64,000 nucleotides of DNA from the NCBI GenBank assembly GCA_025200525.1, contig CM045762.1, positions 26,836,584 through 26,900,583 of the forward strand, written 5' to 3'. Below are positions 42,973 through 56,234 of the stretch, one piece after another. Position 1 is the stretch's first letter. Every line of letters starts with the position of its first letter. Below the pieces are notes generated by a model, which was given only the letters and a program-made list of their open reading frames with translations, did not search any database and was not told the origin of the DNA. The position numbers were made by a program, and so were the translations under genes. The DNA comes from Camellia lanceoleosa. Taxonomy: Eukaryota; Streptophyta; Magnoliopsida; Ericales; Theaceae.

Positions 42973-45351
42973 TAAAATTTTCTGGATTGTTTATTTCATA
43001 TTGTGATTGTTGGCATAAGGAGATCAGAATCGTGGTAAATTGTTTTTTTTACTGTTATCTTAAGAGCAAATATTGTAATTAAAGTGCAAATATTTCTGGT
43101 TATCATTGATGTAAGGTGGATATAATTACATTTTAAATTATGGGTAGATTTATAGACAATTATAGTTGGCAAAACCCAATAGTGATTATTGACATTGAAC
43201 AATTTACTGGAAATGAAATTTGTTAAATGCTGTGTGGTTGATGTTGCATTTGGCCCCAAAGCTCAAAATTTTTCAGTATCTATGTAACAGAATTTACGTT
43301 CCTTTTTGTAGCTGTATTAGACAATCTTTCAGTTTGGCAGTGATGGTTTTTGTTTTATTGAAATTCTCTACAACTGCATCCATTTGTTAAAATCATTTTA
43401 TAATGAAATTTAGTGAGCCAAGTATTGTGCAGTTGATGTCTAATCGATTGCATCCCTTTTAGGAAGTAACTCCGTGTATGTTGGAAATGTGATTTAGAAG
43501 AACTTAGAGTGGAATATATTAGATTCAATATCTTTGTAGTTGCTTGATGCAAATCAAAATACAGATGATATCATATGTTTAGACATTTTATAAGATGTAA
43601 CAATCAGTTTGTGTAGTTGTTTCGGATGGATAATCTCTATTATTTTAGCTTGGCTTTAGATGAATAGATATACATGCAAGGATTTTGAATTTATGGTCGT
43701 ATGTTTCAGATGCCCCGTGTCTTTTTAATTAATGCTTATTTTTGTAAAATCTCATTTATCTAAAGCGGCAATAAGATCTGTTCGAGTAGGCCTAGAAATC
43801 AACCTAGTTGGTCACCAGGAGCCTCCACAATGGCATGAATTGTTACTTAGACATTAACAATTCTTGTCAAGTTATCAAGTCCAAAATCTATGATTGTTTC
43901 TTTGACATTATCAATTCTAGTGAAATTGGGTATGTTAGCTACCCTCAGTTCATTTTTCTCCTTCCAACAGGCTGGCTATTTTATCAGAGTCCTTCCCTGC
44001 TGGCTAGGTTTGAAGAGCCTTTGAGGTTCTCCAAGGAGTACATTGAACCTTCCTTCTTGTGAAATCCAGCTGCATAAAAAAGCAATTCCCTTCCTCAAGA
44101 TCTCTGCAGCCCAAGCCATTTCAGAAGAGCACCTCCCTCCTCCAGATTCCTCCATCATCTCTCCCCGATCAAGGTATGGAACACCATCTCTCTCCTCTCC
44201 CCCTTTATGCAACCCAAAATACCCTTTATTTCCCTTTCTCTGTCTCCTCACCTCCCTAACCTGAAAAGTATTGAAAGATGATGAAGTGGAGAATCATCTG
44301 TGTAGGGGGTTGAATTTACTGTGGTGCTTGGACATTGATGGAACTCCTTCCCCATTCTGAGTTTCCCTTTTGACTTTCTCTGCATCTCCGTCACTCTGTA
44401 CATGTCAAACCTATACCTATCTACAACTCTCCCATCTCCTTGGCACAACCAAGAGCCCTCCCCTTCTTCAATTTCCCTAGTTTAAACTTTTTGGAAATAG
44501 ATTCATGCCTACATTTTAATAGAATCCTGAACATCACAGAATGTCTGCATATCTCACTCCTTTGATCTTTGCATCAGTTAAGGCAAAAACCCCAAGCTAT
44601 AGTCCAGATACAGTTTAGATTATATTAAGACTTTGCTCAGTGAAAGAAAGAAGTCACTGTTTTTATTTGACATATATATTCCTAGATCTTACATTTGTGC
44701 TATGAATGATGCCAGCTGAGGTGCACCAGAGTGCTGAAAACATGTGTTCTGCCCAATTTGTGAGTGAATCTTGATATAGCATAGCTTTCATAAGTTTGTG
44801 TTCAATGCTTAAGACAGACTTGAATAAGTTTGATTCGTTTTGGATAGCATTGCATTATTTGTGGCCATTGTTGATAAATTTTGGAAAAACATTCTAATAT
44901 TGTCATTGTTAAGTTTAATTAGTCTTGGGTAGCATTGCATTATTTGTTGTTATTGTTATCCATTTTGGAAAAATATGCTAATATTGTCATTGTTGATATT
45001 GTATGCTCAAGATTGGTCCTTCTAATACCAACAGCTACAATCATCTAGGACTAGACAACTATAGACTCAATACAAATCAAAAAGAAAGGAACTATTACAA
45101 TATTTAAACGAAAGACAGCATTTTCCATTTGGAGATTTTCCACTTAGACTGGCGCAACAGTGCAGCCTGGTCTTTGTGTCTCCATCACTCACCGAAGCCT
45201 CCAGCTGGCTAGAACAAAGTTATTGTCCATGAGACTTCTTTCCCAACACAAATTAGAGTAACTTGGAAGTAACAATAGTACACATGTGAAACAAACAAAT
45301 AAGCAACACCCATAACACATATTATAACAAAGTTGTTTAGGAGGGCTGAAT
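42973..45351. other. Intron-like DNA, no supported exon; 85-bp tandem duplication
   Basis: Short frames at 43808-44448 on both strands could not be assigned. TAGCATTGCATTATTTG at 44845 and 44930 marks two 85-bp copies, including GGAAAAA(C/T)AT and CTAATATTGTCATTGTT. Confidence 0.45.
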
Positions 45352-45746
45352 CACTCAACCCACAATATTCACACTCCTCAACAAAGAATAACAGTGTTAG
45401 GGGCTTGGTTAAAATCGTGGTACAATGAGTGAGAAGAAAAAAAAACTACATCAACACTCCAGTAAGTTATAGATCCCCTCACTCAACCCTCACCAACAAC
45501 ATCCCCTGTCCAATACCAGCAATTATATAAACCTGCAATAGCACACAAGAAAAAACAATTACATTAGCACTCAATTTCTGGCCGCCATCACTCAACCCAC
45601 TTTTGGAGAACTCGCAACTCTCATTTATGGGCTTCATCATTCTATACCTGCAAAATAGAGACACATTAACTAGAACAATCAAAACCATCTCACTATAGAA
45701 GCTTACCACACTCAACCCTTAATAGATGCTCACCTTCACTCAACCC
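45352..45746. repeat. Five spaced copies of CACTCAACCC
   Basis: The exact 10-mer occurs at 45352, 45480, 45589, 45709 and 45737, all in the same orientation. Spacing is 128, 109, 120 and 28 bp. On the - strand these are GGGTTGAGTG words downstream of the LINE fragment. Function unknown. Confidence 0.6.
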
Positions 45747-45765
45747 ACAGAAGGTACCACTCCCC

Positions 45766-46500
45766 TCAATGTTTAAGGATAGTTGTAGGCAACCTCCACT
45801 CTTGAAGAAACCAGCTATCAGTCCTAGACTGTTTGACATTTTTAAGGGCAAGAGCCCTATATCGGACCATACCAATAATGCTCTGCAAAATAACCTCTTC
45901 GGGTTTTCTCTCATTGCTAAATATTCTGCTATTTCTCTCCATCCAGATTTGGTACACAGTGCAACAGAAGCCAAGTCTCTTGATGATTGTAGCTAGAGAT
46001 TTGCCCAAGCAATCTCTAGCCACAACCTCAATAAGACCCAACCAATTTGTGCTCTTCCAATTAGCATTGCACTTGGTGAGCACAGCAGTCCAAACATTAG
46101 AGGAGAAACGGCATTGGAAGAATAGGTGATCATGGTCCTCCCCATTAGCACCACACAAGGGATAGAGAGGGTTAGTATAATGGAAAAGAAACAAATTATT
46201 AGGCCTCAGTAATGGGTGAAGGTTTTGTCTACAACATGGTCTTTGGCATCTCTCATTTGGAGGAGACATTTAAAATACAAGGTCAAAGGTGCTTCCGCCC
46301 CATCATTCTCATTGAAAACGTTATCAAAGAGATGATTCCTTCTTCTTTTTTTCTTTTTTCTTTTCTTTCTTTTTTACACAAAAACTTTAGTTGGTTATCA
46401 AAGAGACTACCCTTTAAGAACTTTAGTTGATTATTTTGAAACATGTAGTTAGGAAGAACAAGAAGTTGCAAAAGCCATTGCAAATTATTAGGCCCAAGCA
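45766..46500 (-). pseudogene. LINE (non-LTR retrotransposon) 3'-terminal fragment with zinc-binding domain
   Basis: The 167-codon frame 45766-46269 reads NPLYPLCGANGEDHDHLFFQ, then CRFSSNVWTAV, and later GFCCTVYQIWMERNSRIFSN and VRYRALALKNVKQS. This is the reverse-transcriptase zinc-binding domain and following tail found at the C-terminus of plant LINE polyproteins. The upstream part at 46283-46500 is related but shifted, and the RT itself is absent, as expected for a 5'-truncated LINE. No clear poly(A) tail remains at the 3' side. Confidence 0.85.
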
Positions 46501-47876
46501 ATCTTAGATTATCATTTTGTTATATGCTTTTTAGTAAAATTTTCATTGCCATACAAAAGAAATTAAGGAGAGAATCTTATAATGGAAAATTCTGACTTGT
46601 GAATTCAAATCATAATCTGAAATGCTACTTCTTGATGACAATTTTGATTGATGAAACTCAAGAGGGAGTAACATGCTAAAAAGTTGTGGAGGATGCTTCA
46701 AAGTTTAGGGGCTTCAAATCATAATCTCAAATGCTCCATTGGTTTTTGTTCACTATTTGATGAGAGATTAATCTATAAAGATGATCCAAAAGAAAGGCTT
46801 TTGCAGATTCCATAACGTATAAGAGATTTACAAAAAAACACCATGAGACCCAAAACCAATTATTTATTTTGCGTAATAGATGCAGATTAAATTCTTGATG
46901 CAAATGGTAATATTCGTTTGGTTTATCCGTTTCTTTGTACTACCAACTGAATATTTGCTATTGAAGCTTGCAATTGATGTAATGCTACAAGTCACTATGT
47001 TATTTGTATGACTCTTAGTGCATCAAATCTTTAGTTAGTGTATCTATATTACTGAATACAACTGTATCAAATCATTCTCCCATTTTCTAATTTCTTGTAT
47101 TTTGTATTCTAAAAAACAAATTGCCTCCCTAAAGATTTAGAGTTTTCAAGTGCTTTATGTGATTCAGGCCATCCCCAAACCCATGCAGAGAATATAAAAA
47201 AAAATTAGCAAGATAAAATATGGGAAAGTGAACCACAACATAACTAAAACCAAAGCAAGTAAAACCAGTTAATAAAGATATTCAACCTTCTGACTGTACA
47301 CCTAAAATGAGACTTAAAGCAGTAAAGGAACTATACATAACCATGAGATCGTTTTTTATTTTTTTCTACAATAGTCCCAAAAATAAAATAAAAAAACAAT
47401 GCCATTTTTAGTATCAATTTGTATGGTGCCAAAATATTTGGCTCCTTTTTGCGACAAAAAAATTTCCTTACTAAATTACAAATTTCATCTAAAAAAATTA
47501 ACTTCTTTAGTCTGTTTATTATGGTAATGTGACCTAAGCTACTGGGGTATCATTTTTTGTTTATGATTAGAATTTTTTTTAGTGTCTTTCCTTTTTACAT
47601 AGGAAACATAGTCTTTGTTAACTACATTATTATAAAACAAATCCATTCATGTGTGCATGTTGTGCATTTGATGAATGTACTGTAACTTTTAAAATTTTTG
47701 TTTGTTTGTTTTTTTTTTCCTAATCGAAGATATTATGAGTTTATTTTTCTTGTCTTTCTTCACAAGGAATTCTGATTGAAGCCTGATGGATAAACCGACT
47801 GATCCTCGAAAGCGTCCGATCACTCCATTCATTTTCTTTTGATATTTCGTTAATATCTATTTGTATGTAGTTATAT

Positions 47877-47908
47877 ATTTATTTATTTATTTATTTATTT
47901 ATTTATTG
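47877..47908. repeat. (ATTT)n microsatellite
   Basis: About eight uninterrupted ATTT units, in the likely intron just before the first recognised C48 exon. Confidence 0.9.
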
Positions 47909-47938
47909 CATGTACATTCGACGTTATATTTTTAGATT

Positions 47939-48801
47939 TACATGCCCTTTAACCATGGGGAAAACCACTGGTTGTACTTGAACGTAAACATGGAAAAACG
48001 TGTTGCCTATCTATTCTACTCCAGCAGATGTATTGACACCGATGAGGATTGAAAAAATCAAGCTAGATTATTGGTAATAGAATAACCATTATGATACCAA
48101 TTGTACCCACTTTTTCGTTTCTTAATCTATGTACCTTACTACCTACCACCAACAGCTACAATCATTGCTTTCAATATGCGCATGGAGAAGATTATGTTCA
48201 AGACGTTAGTTCGTTTGCATTTTAATGGTTGGAAGACTTGCCATGCCAACACAAGAGGTAATACACTACATTATCGTTCTTAATTTTTAAATAAGCATTA
48301 ATGATATAATCTCTAAGTTCGTTGACTCTATTGTTACAACTACACTCATTCCTATAGCTAGGATTGTGGTCTTTTCGTCATCACATATATGCAAGGGAAA
48401 CCTTTGCCTTTGGGTGTAATCAAGGTACTTACGTTTATACCCAACTATCCACTTATCAGTATCTTATGTTTTATGAAGTCTAATTTTATAATGTGAGATG
48501 TTTTTACGTACTCACTACTTTTGGCATGTAGTTTGACTATTTGCATAGGGCTCGCTTGTTACTTGATCTTGTGATATACAAGCATAATTTAGCTAATATT
48601 GTTGCTAATATCGCGCAATATAAAGCGGGTGATGCTCTATTCTTTTTTATTTTTCATAAGTTCATACAATCAATGACGTTATCGCATTTCTTAAACTAGT
48701 GAACTTTGAGTTTATAACTCAACCTTTGTTATAAAATTATATTCTCAAGTGTGCTATCTTGTGCAGAACTTAGAGCTAGGGGTGAATTGAAACAGAAGTA
48801 G
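47939..48801 (+). pseudogene. C48 (Ulp1-like) cysteine peptidase, 3' exons, probably inactive
   Basis: Five exons can be read. Exon a (to 48029): YMPFNHGENHWLYLNVNMEK, with the catalytic His-Trp pair at 47966-47971. Exon b 48156-48257: AFNMRMEKIMFKTLVRLHFN. Exon c 48362-48424: DCGLFVITYMQGKPLPLGVI, with the catalytic Cys. Exon d 48532-48628: FDYLHRARLLLDLVIYKHNL. Exon e 48767-48801 ends ELRARGELKQK and TAG. All junctions except b-c join in frame with GT-AG borders. Ulp1 peptidases remove SUMO-type modifiers; relatives are also carried by Mutator-like elements. The catalytic Asp usual after the His strand appears to be replaced (LFYSS), the Gln stretch before DCG is missing, and b-c is out of frame. 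Upstream exons were not found. Confidence 0.75.
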
Positions 48802-51240
48802 AGGCTATACGACTTTCGTGATCTTGAAAGAAGGAAAGATAGTGGATAAGATTGTGGGAGCGAACAAAGACGAGTTGCTACCATTGCCAAGCACGTCAAT
48901 GCCGCCTAATTAATACTATTATGTTTTTGATTTTTGCTTTTCAAGGTGTCTGTGGACCTTTGTCATATGATACATATTGATTTGGCTTTGCTTCATAATG
49001 GAAACATACTACTATTCATGTCTGGGTCTATCAACCTACTTCATTATTTGGATGATATTTTGCAATTATTATGTCGCTGACTTTTTATTGGAGGCAAACA
49101 ATTGTGATTGATTGATTAAGGTTTTTTTTTTTTGTTTTTTTTTATTAAAAAAATATTCTATGTAAAGTGGACAAAAGTTGGTGTTGATGCTTGAACCTCC
49201 TTGCAATCACTTTACAGATTGAGCCCAGTAAGATGAAGAAACTTGTATTTAGTTCATCCATTTTTGTCCAAGAACAAGAAAAGGTATAATTTACTTTAAT
49301 GTGGCATTGATGTGTCAAAGACCATGCTATAAACAAAAATAGTGAGAGTGGTTGATTTTGACCATAATTTCAATTGGATAGATTTTGACCATAAATTTAT
49401 AATTTTATTTTAATTTGATCCAATTAATTATAATTTTTAATGTGTTTTGATAGAAAATGAATACATAAGCAGCATGTGTCATGTTTTTATAATAAAAATA
49501 TAAATTTATTCAACTTATTAAGTTAACTTTAACTAATTTAGTAACCATTTTTCTTCAAAAATTTTAATGAGTGTTATCAATTAAATTAAATTGACATAAA
49601 ATTTAAAACTTAAGATTAAAATTGAACTAATTAAAATATCAATGACCAAAACAACATAATAGACAAAATACAGAAACTATTGAGGTAATTTGGCCAAGTC
49701 TTTAGGTGGGAGAGGGTTGCTTGCGTGGGTAAATAAAGTTGGTCATTGCACCAAAACACTGTCCAAGTCTCCACCACCACCCCACTGAGAAAAACCCCAC
49801 TGAGAAAACTTCAAGGCTTCACGTGATGGCATTGGTCACAATCTTGGCCTAAAAAAAGGCTTCTATCTGCCCATCCAAAGCACAAAAAAAGATGAAAGAA
49901 ATAAAGAAAAGAAAGAGGGCCAGTCACCTTTCTCTATCCTTTTCATTGTTGTAAAAGGCCAAGACCCTAGATTGAGAAAGGTGTACCAACTGAACTCTTC
50001 AGGATGAAAAAAATAAAAATCTCGAATCATAGAACATCGATGATAAAATTAAACAAGAGGTCGACAGTAACAAGGCATGTTGCCAATTAGTTCCAATTGA
50101 CGTTTTGGCGGCAAATGCTGCTGTGCAAAGAATTGTCGGAGCTAAAGACCCAGATTGTTTGGCCATTTTCAAGAGAATATTTTATGGGAAAAGACGATCG
50201 AATAATGGCATTCAATTTTCTATATGCACTTGCTATTGCGCATTTACTTCGAAAATGAGCGAAAACACTAAACAAAATGGCTTCATAGCCTTTGCTAGAA
50301 ATTTATACAAAACAAATATCCATCAAAATACTAACAGATTTAAGTCCATACAGCAAAACAAATATCCATCAACCATCGTTTAAGAGTATTTATACAAAAT
50401 ACTAACAGATTTAAGTCCTCAAAAAATTAAAAAAAAAAATCTTAGTTTAGCTCCCAATATCACCCGCTCAATCATAGCAACTGTTACCCACAGCAACACC
50501 TGCAAAAACAAATTATATTGTCGTTAAGGTTTGTTCACTTGAAATCTATGATTCAAATCATAACAAATTGAATTTTGATATATTGGTCATTACACACTCT
50601 TTTGTCATTTTGTTTTCGTAAATTATTTATTTTCATAATCAAGTTGTAAACATCATAATTAGTTATGACATCTAAATGTTCTAGCTAAAATCTATCTTGG
50701 CATATCAAGAAATTAGAATTAAGCAGCCACACGTAAAAGATGCCATAAAAGTAATCACCTAGACTATAGGGACAACTTACATTTTAAGCAAATCTCAGAA
50801 AGTGTATTTGTAATTTACCCACATATATATCAAATCAGTTACTGAAAATATATATATATATATATATATATCAAATCCGATACATGACCAAGGTACATCA
50901 AAGGATGACACTTCATATGTGTTGCGGTTTTCTATGAATTGGGAATACCACATAGAATTACTCTTTTCAAGGTCCAGGTTCAAAATCTTTATAGTGCAAA
51001 CAATCTTTAGATCCATACATAACATGATGAATACTCTTTTTCACACAATAACACATCATTATATATATTTTCATTAAATAATTACACATGATTATTGAGT
51101 CAAGCTATGTTATATTCTCAATTAATTAAACTATAAACAAGGGTCTACTCAATTCAGTTTATTATGGAGATGGGGTGGTTGCTGTGCTGGTGGGCACAGC
51201 AGCCACTAGTGTACTGCCAACAATCAAAGAATGTAACCAA

Positions 51241-51276
<36 letters not shown>

Positions 51277-52550
51277 AAATCAAAAACGTTAACATTAACA
51301 TTAACATACACTACTAATCAAAAACATTAAAAAAAAAAAAAAAAGAAAATAAATAAACCCTAAACAATTACGATAAATATGACAATGTTAATCTATTGCG
51401 ACCATTCAATTACCTTGAAGTCTTGAGCAATTTCATGGACAAGCCTCTTGAATGGAAGCTTCAAGATCAGGAGCTCAATACTCTTTTGGTGCCTACAAAT
51501 TTCGCTACACATCAATTAATTAAGATAACAAAGAATCTAAAAAACACAAGAATTGTTATAAATATAATAACCATAATTCAAGCTTTAATTCACTAAGTAG
51601 AGAAGAATTTACTTGCCTAAAGAGGTGCCTTCCTAGTTGTAAGAAGGGCTACCAAAAGAATTTGTTTATTTAGAACAGCAAAAACCAGTGAACTCAACAC
51701 TATCATGAAGAGCCAAAGACAAAGGCATTAAATCTGCTTCAAAAACTATAACATATAGTGGCTAAGGATTTGCAAACCATCATTTAAAAACCGATGATGT
51801 GAAGCCACAATCTAACAAAAGCAAAGTTATTATTGAAGCAACACCATATATAACATTTTTTTTATTTGATATTTTGAGAGAAAAATCTAAAAAAATAGCA
51901 AAGTAACTACTAAAGCAACATTCCTAAACTTTAGTATTTTGTCGTTATTCATTACTAAAATATAGCAATAACCGTTTGTTTGCAATTGAATCATTAGAGA
52001 TGCTATTAGGTAATAGCAGGAACATTGCTTCAAGATAACAATTTAGAAGCCTTCAAGCTTCATAAACGTTGGAGTTTAAAAAAACCTGCCTATTTGTCCA
52101 CTATGAATGTAATCAGTACATTTATATTTTTTTCACAAATGCTCATCAAATATAACCAAACACCCTACATTCATATTTTAAGCTAAATCAGTACTTTTTT
52201 CTTCTTTTTTTTTTCTTCTTTTTTTTTTTTTGTATTTCATATTTTTTACAAATATATATATATATATATATATTTTAATCTTTTAACCAAACACCCTACA
52301 TTAAAATTTTAACCAAACAACCTACATTTATATTTTATAACCAAAAAGCTTACAAATATTTTAAGTTAAATCAATACATTTATATTTGTTTCACAAATGC
52401 TCATCAAATATAAGAAATTTTCAACCTCTCACAACTTCACAATAATAGAATCAAGTCAGTTAAAAAAAAAAAACTAACCAGAAACAGGATGAGATAGAGA
52501 GCCCAAACCAAAGGGAGAGAGCCAAAAGCAAAGATAGCATAGCAAAAAGC

Positions 52551-52584
<34 letters not shown>

Positions 52585-52600
52585 CGAAGAGAAAGAAAAA
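48802..52600. other. No supported gene; microsatellites
   Basis: AT-rich DNA. (TA)n at 50848-50871 and (AC)n at 51239-51262. A 92-codon + strand frame at 50105-50383 has ordinary composition (AANAAVQRIVGAKDPDCLAI) but matches nothing I know and lacks a clear gene context. 52551-52583 is (TA)n(GA)n. Confidence 0.45.
51239..51262. repeat. (AC)n microsatellite
   Basis: About twelve ACs followed by CAAAAAAA. A second, shorter (AC)n lies at 53344-53362. Confidence 0.9.
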
Positions 52601-52607
52601 GAAACTT

Positions 52608-52870
52608 ACCAAATTGCCGAGCGGTGAGGCGATCTAAGATAAGGGTAGGGCTAGCGGTGGCAGTGGCGGTGACAATCGGCACCACTAGCAGCGATGGCGG
52701 CGATTGGCAACTCTAACAGCGATAGAGGCGGAGGTGATCGGCAAGGTGAAGAGTAGTGAGTCGGAGACAGAGAGTTGAATGCGATGTTTTGAGGGTGTGA
52801 ATAGTTGGGGATGTTTCGGCAATTGGCTGAAACACCATTGTCCCATATTTAAGCAAAATAAAAAGACCAA
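52608..52870 (-). other. Possible first exon of a - strand transcript
   Basis: Composition changes sharply here: GC-richer than its flanks, with many CGCC/CACCG words. On the - strand it ends at TTTG|GTAAGTTTC, a strong splice donor, followed by a CT-rich stretch. A TTAAATATGG element lies about 30 bases into the - strand block. The two short frames (61 and 82 codons) are not recognised; it could be untranslated leader or a non-coding RNA. Confidence 0.3.
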
Positions 52871-55338
52871 AACAAATTCACAACTCCATAGACCAAAGTT
52901 TTTTTGTTGTTCTATCCCTCAAATACAATTCTTGTAAAAAAAAAAAAGTAATTCAAAATTGTGAGTGTACAAGAACGATCCCAAACGAGGATTCTGGCTG
53001 TTGCTACTCAACATTGTGAGTGTACAAGAACGTTGACAAATAAATGAGGAATTCATAATTGCATAGCGTAATTAGAACTGCCCTCTAAAAACTAGAATCA
53101 TAAACTACTTTGTCAATATAGTTTATCCAAAACCATAAGGGCATATGGTAAGTTGTCAATTTTGGGAAATCAAAAATAAAATTAAAGGAAATGAAAGATT
53201 TTAGCATTTCAGTTTCCTTCTTCCTTATTTTCACTGAACTTATTTTCTCAGCAACCAAGCATAGTACATGCTTATAGATCTACTAATTACACGAAGTAAG
53301 CAACAATTAGCTGTTATTTATCTTTTTCAAGCACAAATACATCACACACACACACACACACAACAAAAAAAAATAACAAATAAACTTGCAGTCTCCTTTT
53401 CTTTCCCTCATTGCATATTTTCTCAGCAACACAATGTCCCAAACACAACATAACATACTTATATGACTAACCTACAAAAACAGTGCTTCTATGTCTTCCA
53501 ATTAAGCTTATGATCAAGAAACAAAAATATTGCTTATAAATCTACTAATTAAAGCTGAGAATTAACTACAAAATAGAAGTAGAGAAAGAAGACAGCAACA
53601 TAATCAACAGCAAATGAATCCAACATAATTCATGCCCATGCTTCTTTAGAATTTTATGACTCTAGCAGGACTAAATCCGCAACAGAATTAAGGGATAGAC
53701 AATCAAAATTGACACTATGCACTATTTCACCTGAAATCTAAATAGTTGTAACTTGTAATAGAAATATGGTGTGCTAGCAAGAATATAACATGGAAAATTG
53801 AAAGCATTTAGAGTTTATTCACTACTTAATGTTTGTGATAAATTAAGTTTAGCATCTAAAAATTTGAAAATACAAATTTATCCAAAACTAAAAAATAAAA
53901 AAGCTCCAGTTTTTCGTGCATCCATGGGACAAGGCATAGTGCTACAATAATAACTCCAACCGCAACTCAACTCGAGCAGGCACTTCTAAACTAGAGTTGT
54001 GCTAGGGTTAGAAATGAGCACCTCAATGTAGGCTTGAAATGAATGCCGTGAATAGTTTTTCCATCTTGATGTTTAAAATTGCTAATCAAGTAGGCAAGGC
54101 AGTGAATCCATATGGATAAATTTGAAATGGATTGTAAACCTAAATGTTCTGTATTATGTTGCTACTACAGAAAACACTTATGGTCATGGAGACTTGCCCA
54201 AAATCACATTTGGCAACAGAAAGAACTAGCAGATTCATCATATGCTAGGGGGTTACAAGCCCCACTCCAAAAGTCAAGCTTGTTCTTTTAAATCACTCAA
54301 AAATTTAGTCCAATGTCTTTTCCTTCCGGACAAATTTTTTTAAAAATAAAAATAAAAAAGCTTACATAATATTTCCTCCTGGACAAAATATCACAATGAT
54401 AACAAAATATACCTCGGGTATGCAGGCCACATCGTCAATTCTTGTGATCAACTAAGCAAAGATCCCCAGAACCTTCAAGAAAATTAGTGGCCCATACTGA
54501 CATTCCAAAAATGCAAACTACAAGTAAACATTATGAATGTCTTCCATGCTAGTTTTGAAAAACACTAAAGCACAAAATGTTAGAAAAGCAGACTAATTAA
54601 GTACATAAAATTTCTCTGCAATTTCAAATATTGAGGATAAAAAATAGAAAATAAAAACAAAAAGAGTAAAATATATATAACTTAATTGCCCATGTTTGTT
54701 TGCACGAGGGTGGTTTATGCAAGAGAAAACTGACACTTTATAACCAAAGTAAACAAACAGTTATTAATGGTTTGTTAAAAAGTAAACAAACAATTATTAA
54801 TACCAAAAATGAGCTAAAATGAGAAGTAAGAAAAAAATTCCCCCTTCATGGAGACTTGCTTAAAATCATAATCAGCAGCATGTATCACAATCAACAGGCG
54901 CCTACCAATTAGCGTGAATCTAGCCCATGCTGCAATGCCTATAAAACTCAACTAATAAATAAACTGAAATTCATTTGATAGGTGTAAATTGAAGTTTTAT
55001 TTATTTATTTATTGCTAGGCCAAAAAGGATAAAAAATAGGACTAAAAGTATGTACACATAATGAAAAATTTAAAAACTATCCCATAACAACTTAAAATTT
55101 AAAATTAACTAACTAAGAACAAAATAGGACTAATAATGCTAAACTACCAAATATATAAAGCCAAATAATAACATAACATATCTATTTCATATAAACCCAT
55201 TCTTATTTCATAGATTTGTAACAAACCAAACCCAAAGAATAAAATTTGAACCACACAAAAATTCATATTTCAGTCAAAGAATTTTCACAAGAAAAACTTG
55301 AAAATTAACAGATGTTCACAAGAATAAATAAATAAACA
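52871..55338. other. No gene seen
   Basis: AT-rich DNA without a supported frame. Later exons of the serine carboxypeptidase-like remnant at 56 kb were looked for on the - strand and not found. Confidence 0.5.
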
Positions 55339-55861
55339 CTAGCGGTTAAGGCACACGCGATGCATGTGTAAATTTTTTTTAAAAACAATTATGCGATTGA
55401 GTCAATAAAAATTGAATTAAGGAACACTACTTTTCAATTGATAAAAATTTTAAGACATCCTCATTCAATATCAAAAAAAAAAAAAAAAAAAAAAGAGTTC
55501 AATTCACAAATTTCAGATAAATCAAAGAAATTCAACCAAAATGGGGTGGCAAATAGTGCCAGAGCCTCTGCACCTCCTAGGGTTCAACTGACCATTCTAA
55601 AATAACATGTGCATGGCTCTTGCAATTGTTTGAGTCTTTCTCTATTTCAATTTCCTTTCTATATACATATCTATATCTAAAAGGGAAGGCCAAAATTGAG
55701 GTAGATGTCACTTTTCTTTTCTTTTTTTCCTTTCCAAAATATCCTCATGTAATTGCCCAGATCAAAACGTCCTATAACTAATGAAATCCAAATTCAGATT
55801 GAGATCAAAATTTATAACCTGTAATAGCACACCACACACCATTAGTATAGTATAGTATAGA
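55339..55861 (-). mobile_element. Complete non-autonomous Helitron, 523 bp
   Basis: On the - strand it starts TCTATACTATACTATACTAA at 55861 and ends CTAG at 55342-55339, inserted between A and T. A hairpin CACATGC-ATC-GCGTGTG (55368-55352, one G-T pair) lies 9 bases before CTAG. All four Helitron hallmarks (5' TC, 3' CTRR, hairpin, A/T target) are present and there is no Rep/helicase. It sits about 60 bp inside the first intron of the carboxypeptidase-like remnant. Confidence 0.9.
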
Positions 55862-55922
55862 TATAAACAAATTGACATAAAAATGAGTAATAAAAATCGA
55901 AATTGGAGGGATTTGAAAATAC

Positions 55923-56210
55923 CTAGCAAAGATGAGAATCTTGAATCGTAGTAGCTTGACATGGTGACCCAAGTCTTCACGAAACGCTTGTCAAAGTAAA
56001 ATTGAGAAACTTGAAACGCTTCTCGACAATCCTGGGAGCGACAGGCGCAACAAAGACATCATTGGGATTGACGATGTTGATGGACTCCTTTGGGAAGAAA
56101 TTGAGCTCTCTGATCAACTTCTCACCCTGAAGTGACGGAAGCCTCCCGTTTGATGGTATGCGAAGAGTCGCTGAACCCAAAGAACAAAGAAGAAGGAAAG
56201 GAGAAACCAA
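55923..56210 (-). pseudogene. Serine carboxypeptidase-like first exon, frameshifted
   Basis: The - strand ATG at 56210 begins MVSPFLLLCSLGSA, a signal-peptide-like start, then GEKLIRELNFFPKESINIV and PRIVEKRFKFLNF, the propeptide typical of plant serine carboxypeptidases of the SCPL47-49 group (vacuolar or secreted proteases). The next block EDLGHH and a YY residue pair are present but in shifted frames: a base is missing near 55980 and two more near 55955. The exon ends at CTAG|GTATTT, a good donor. Downstream exons with the Ser-Asp-His triad were not found in this window. A dead exon is most likely. Confidence 0.75.
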
Positions 56211-56234
56211 TTATGCACAAACCGAACCCTCATA

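Noticed and set aside
50105..50383. 92-codon frame on the + strand
   Set aside because: No family recognised, no gene context, and an equally long frame opens on the other strand.
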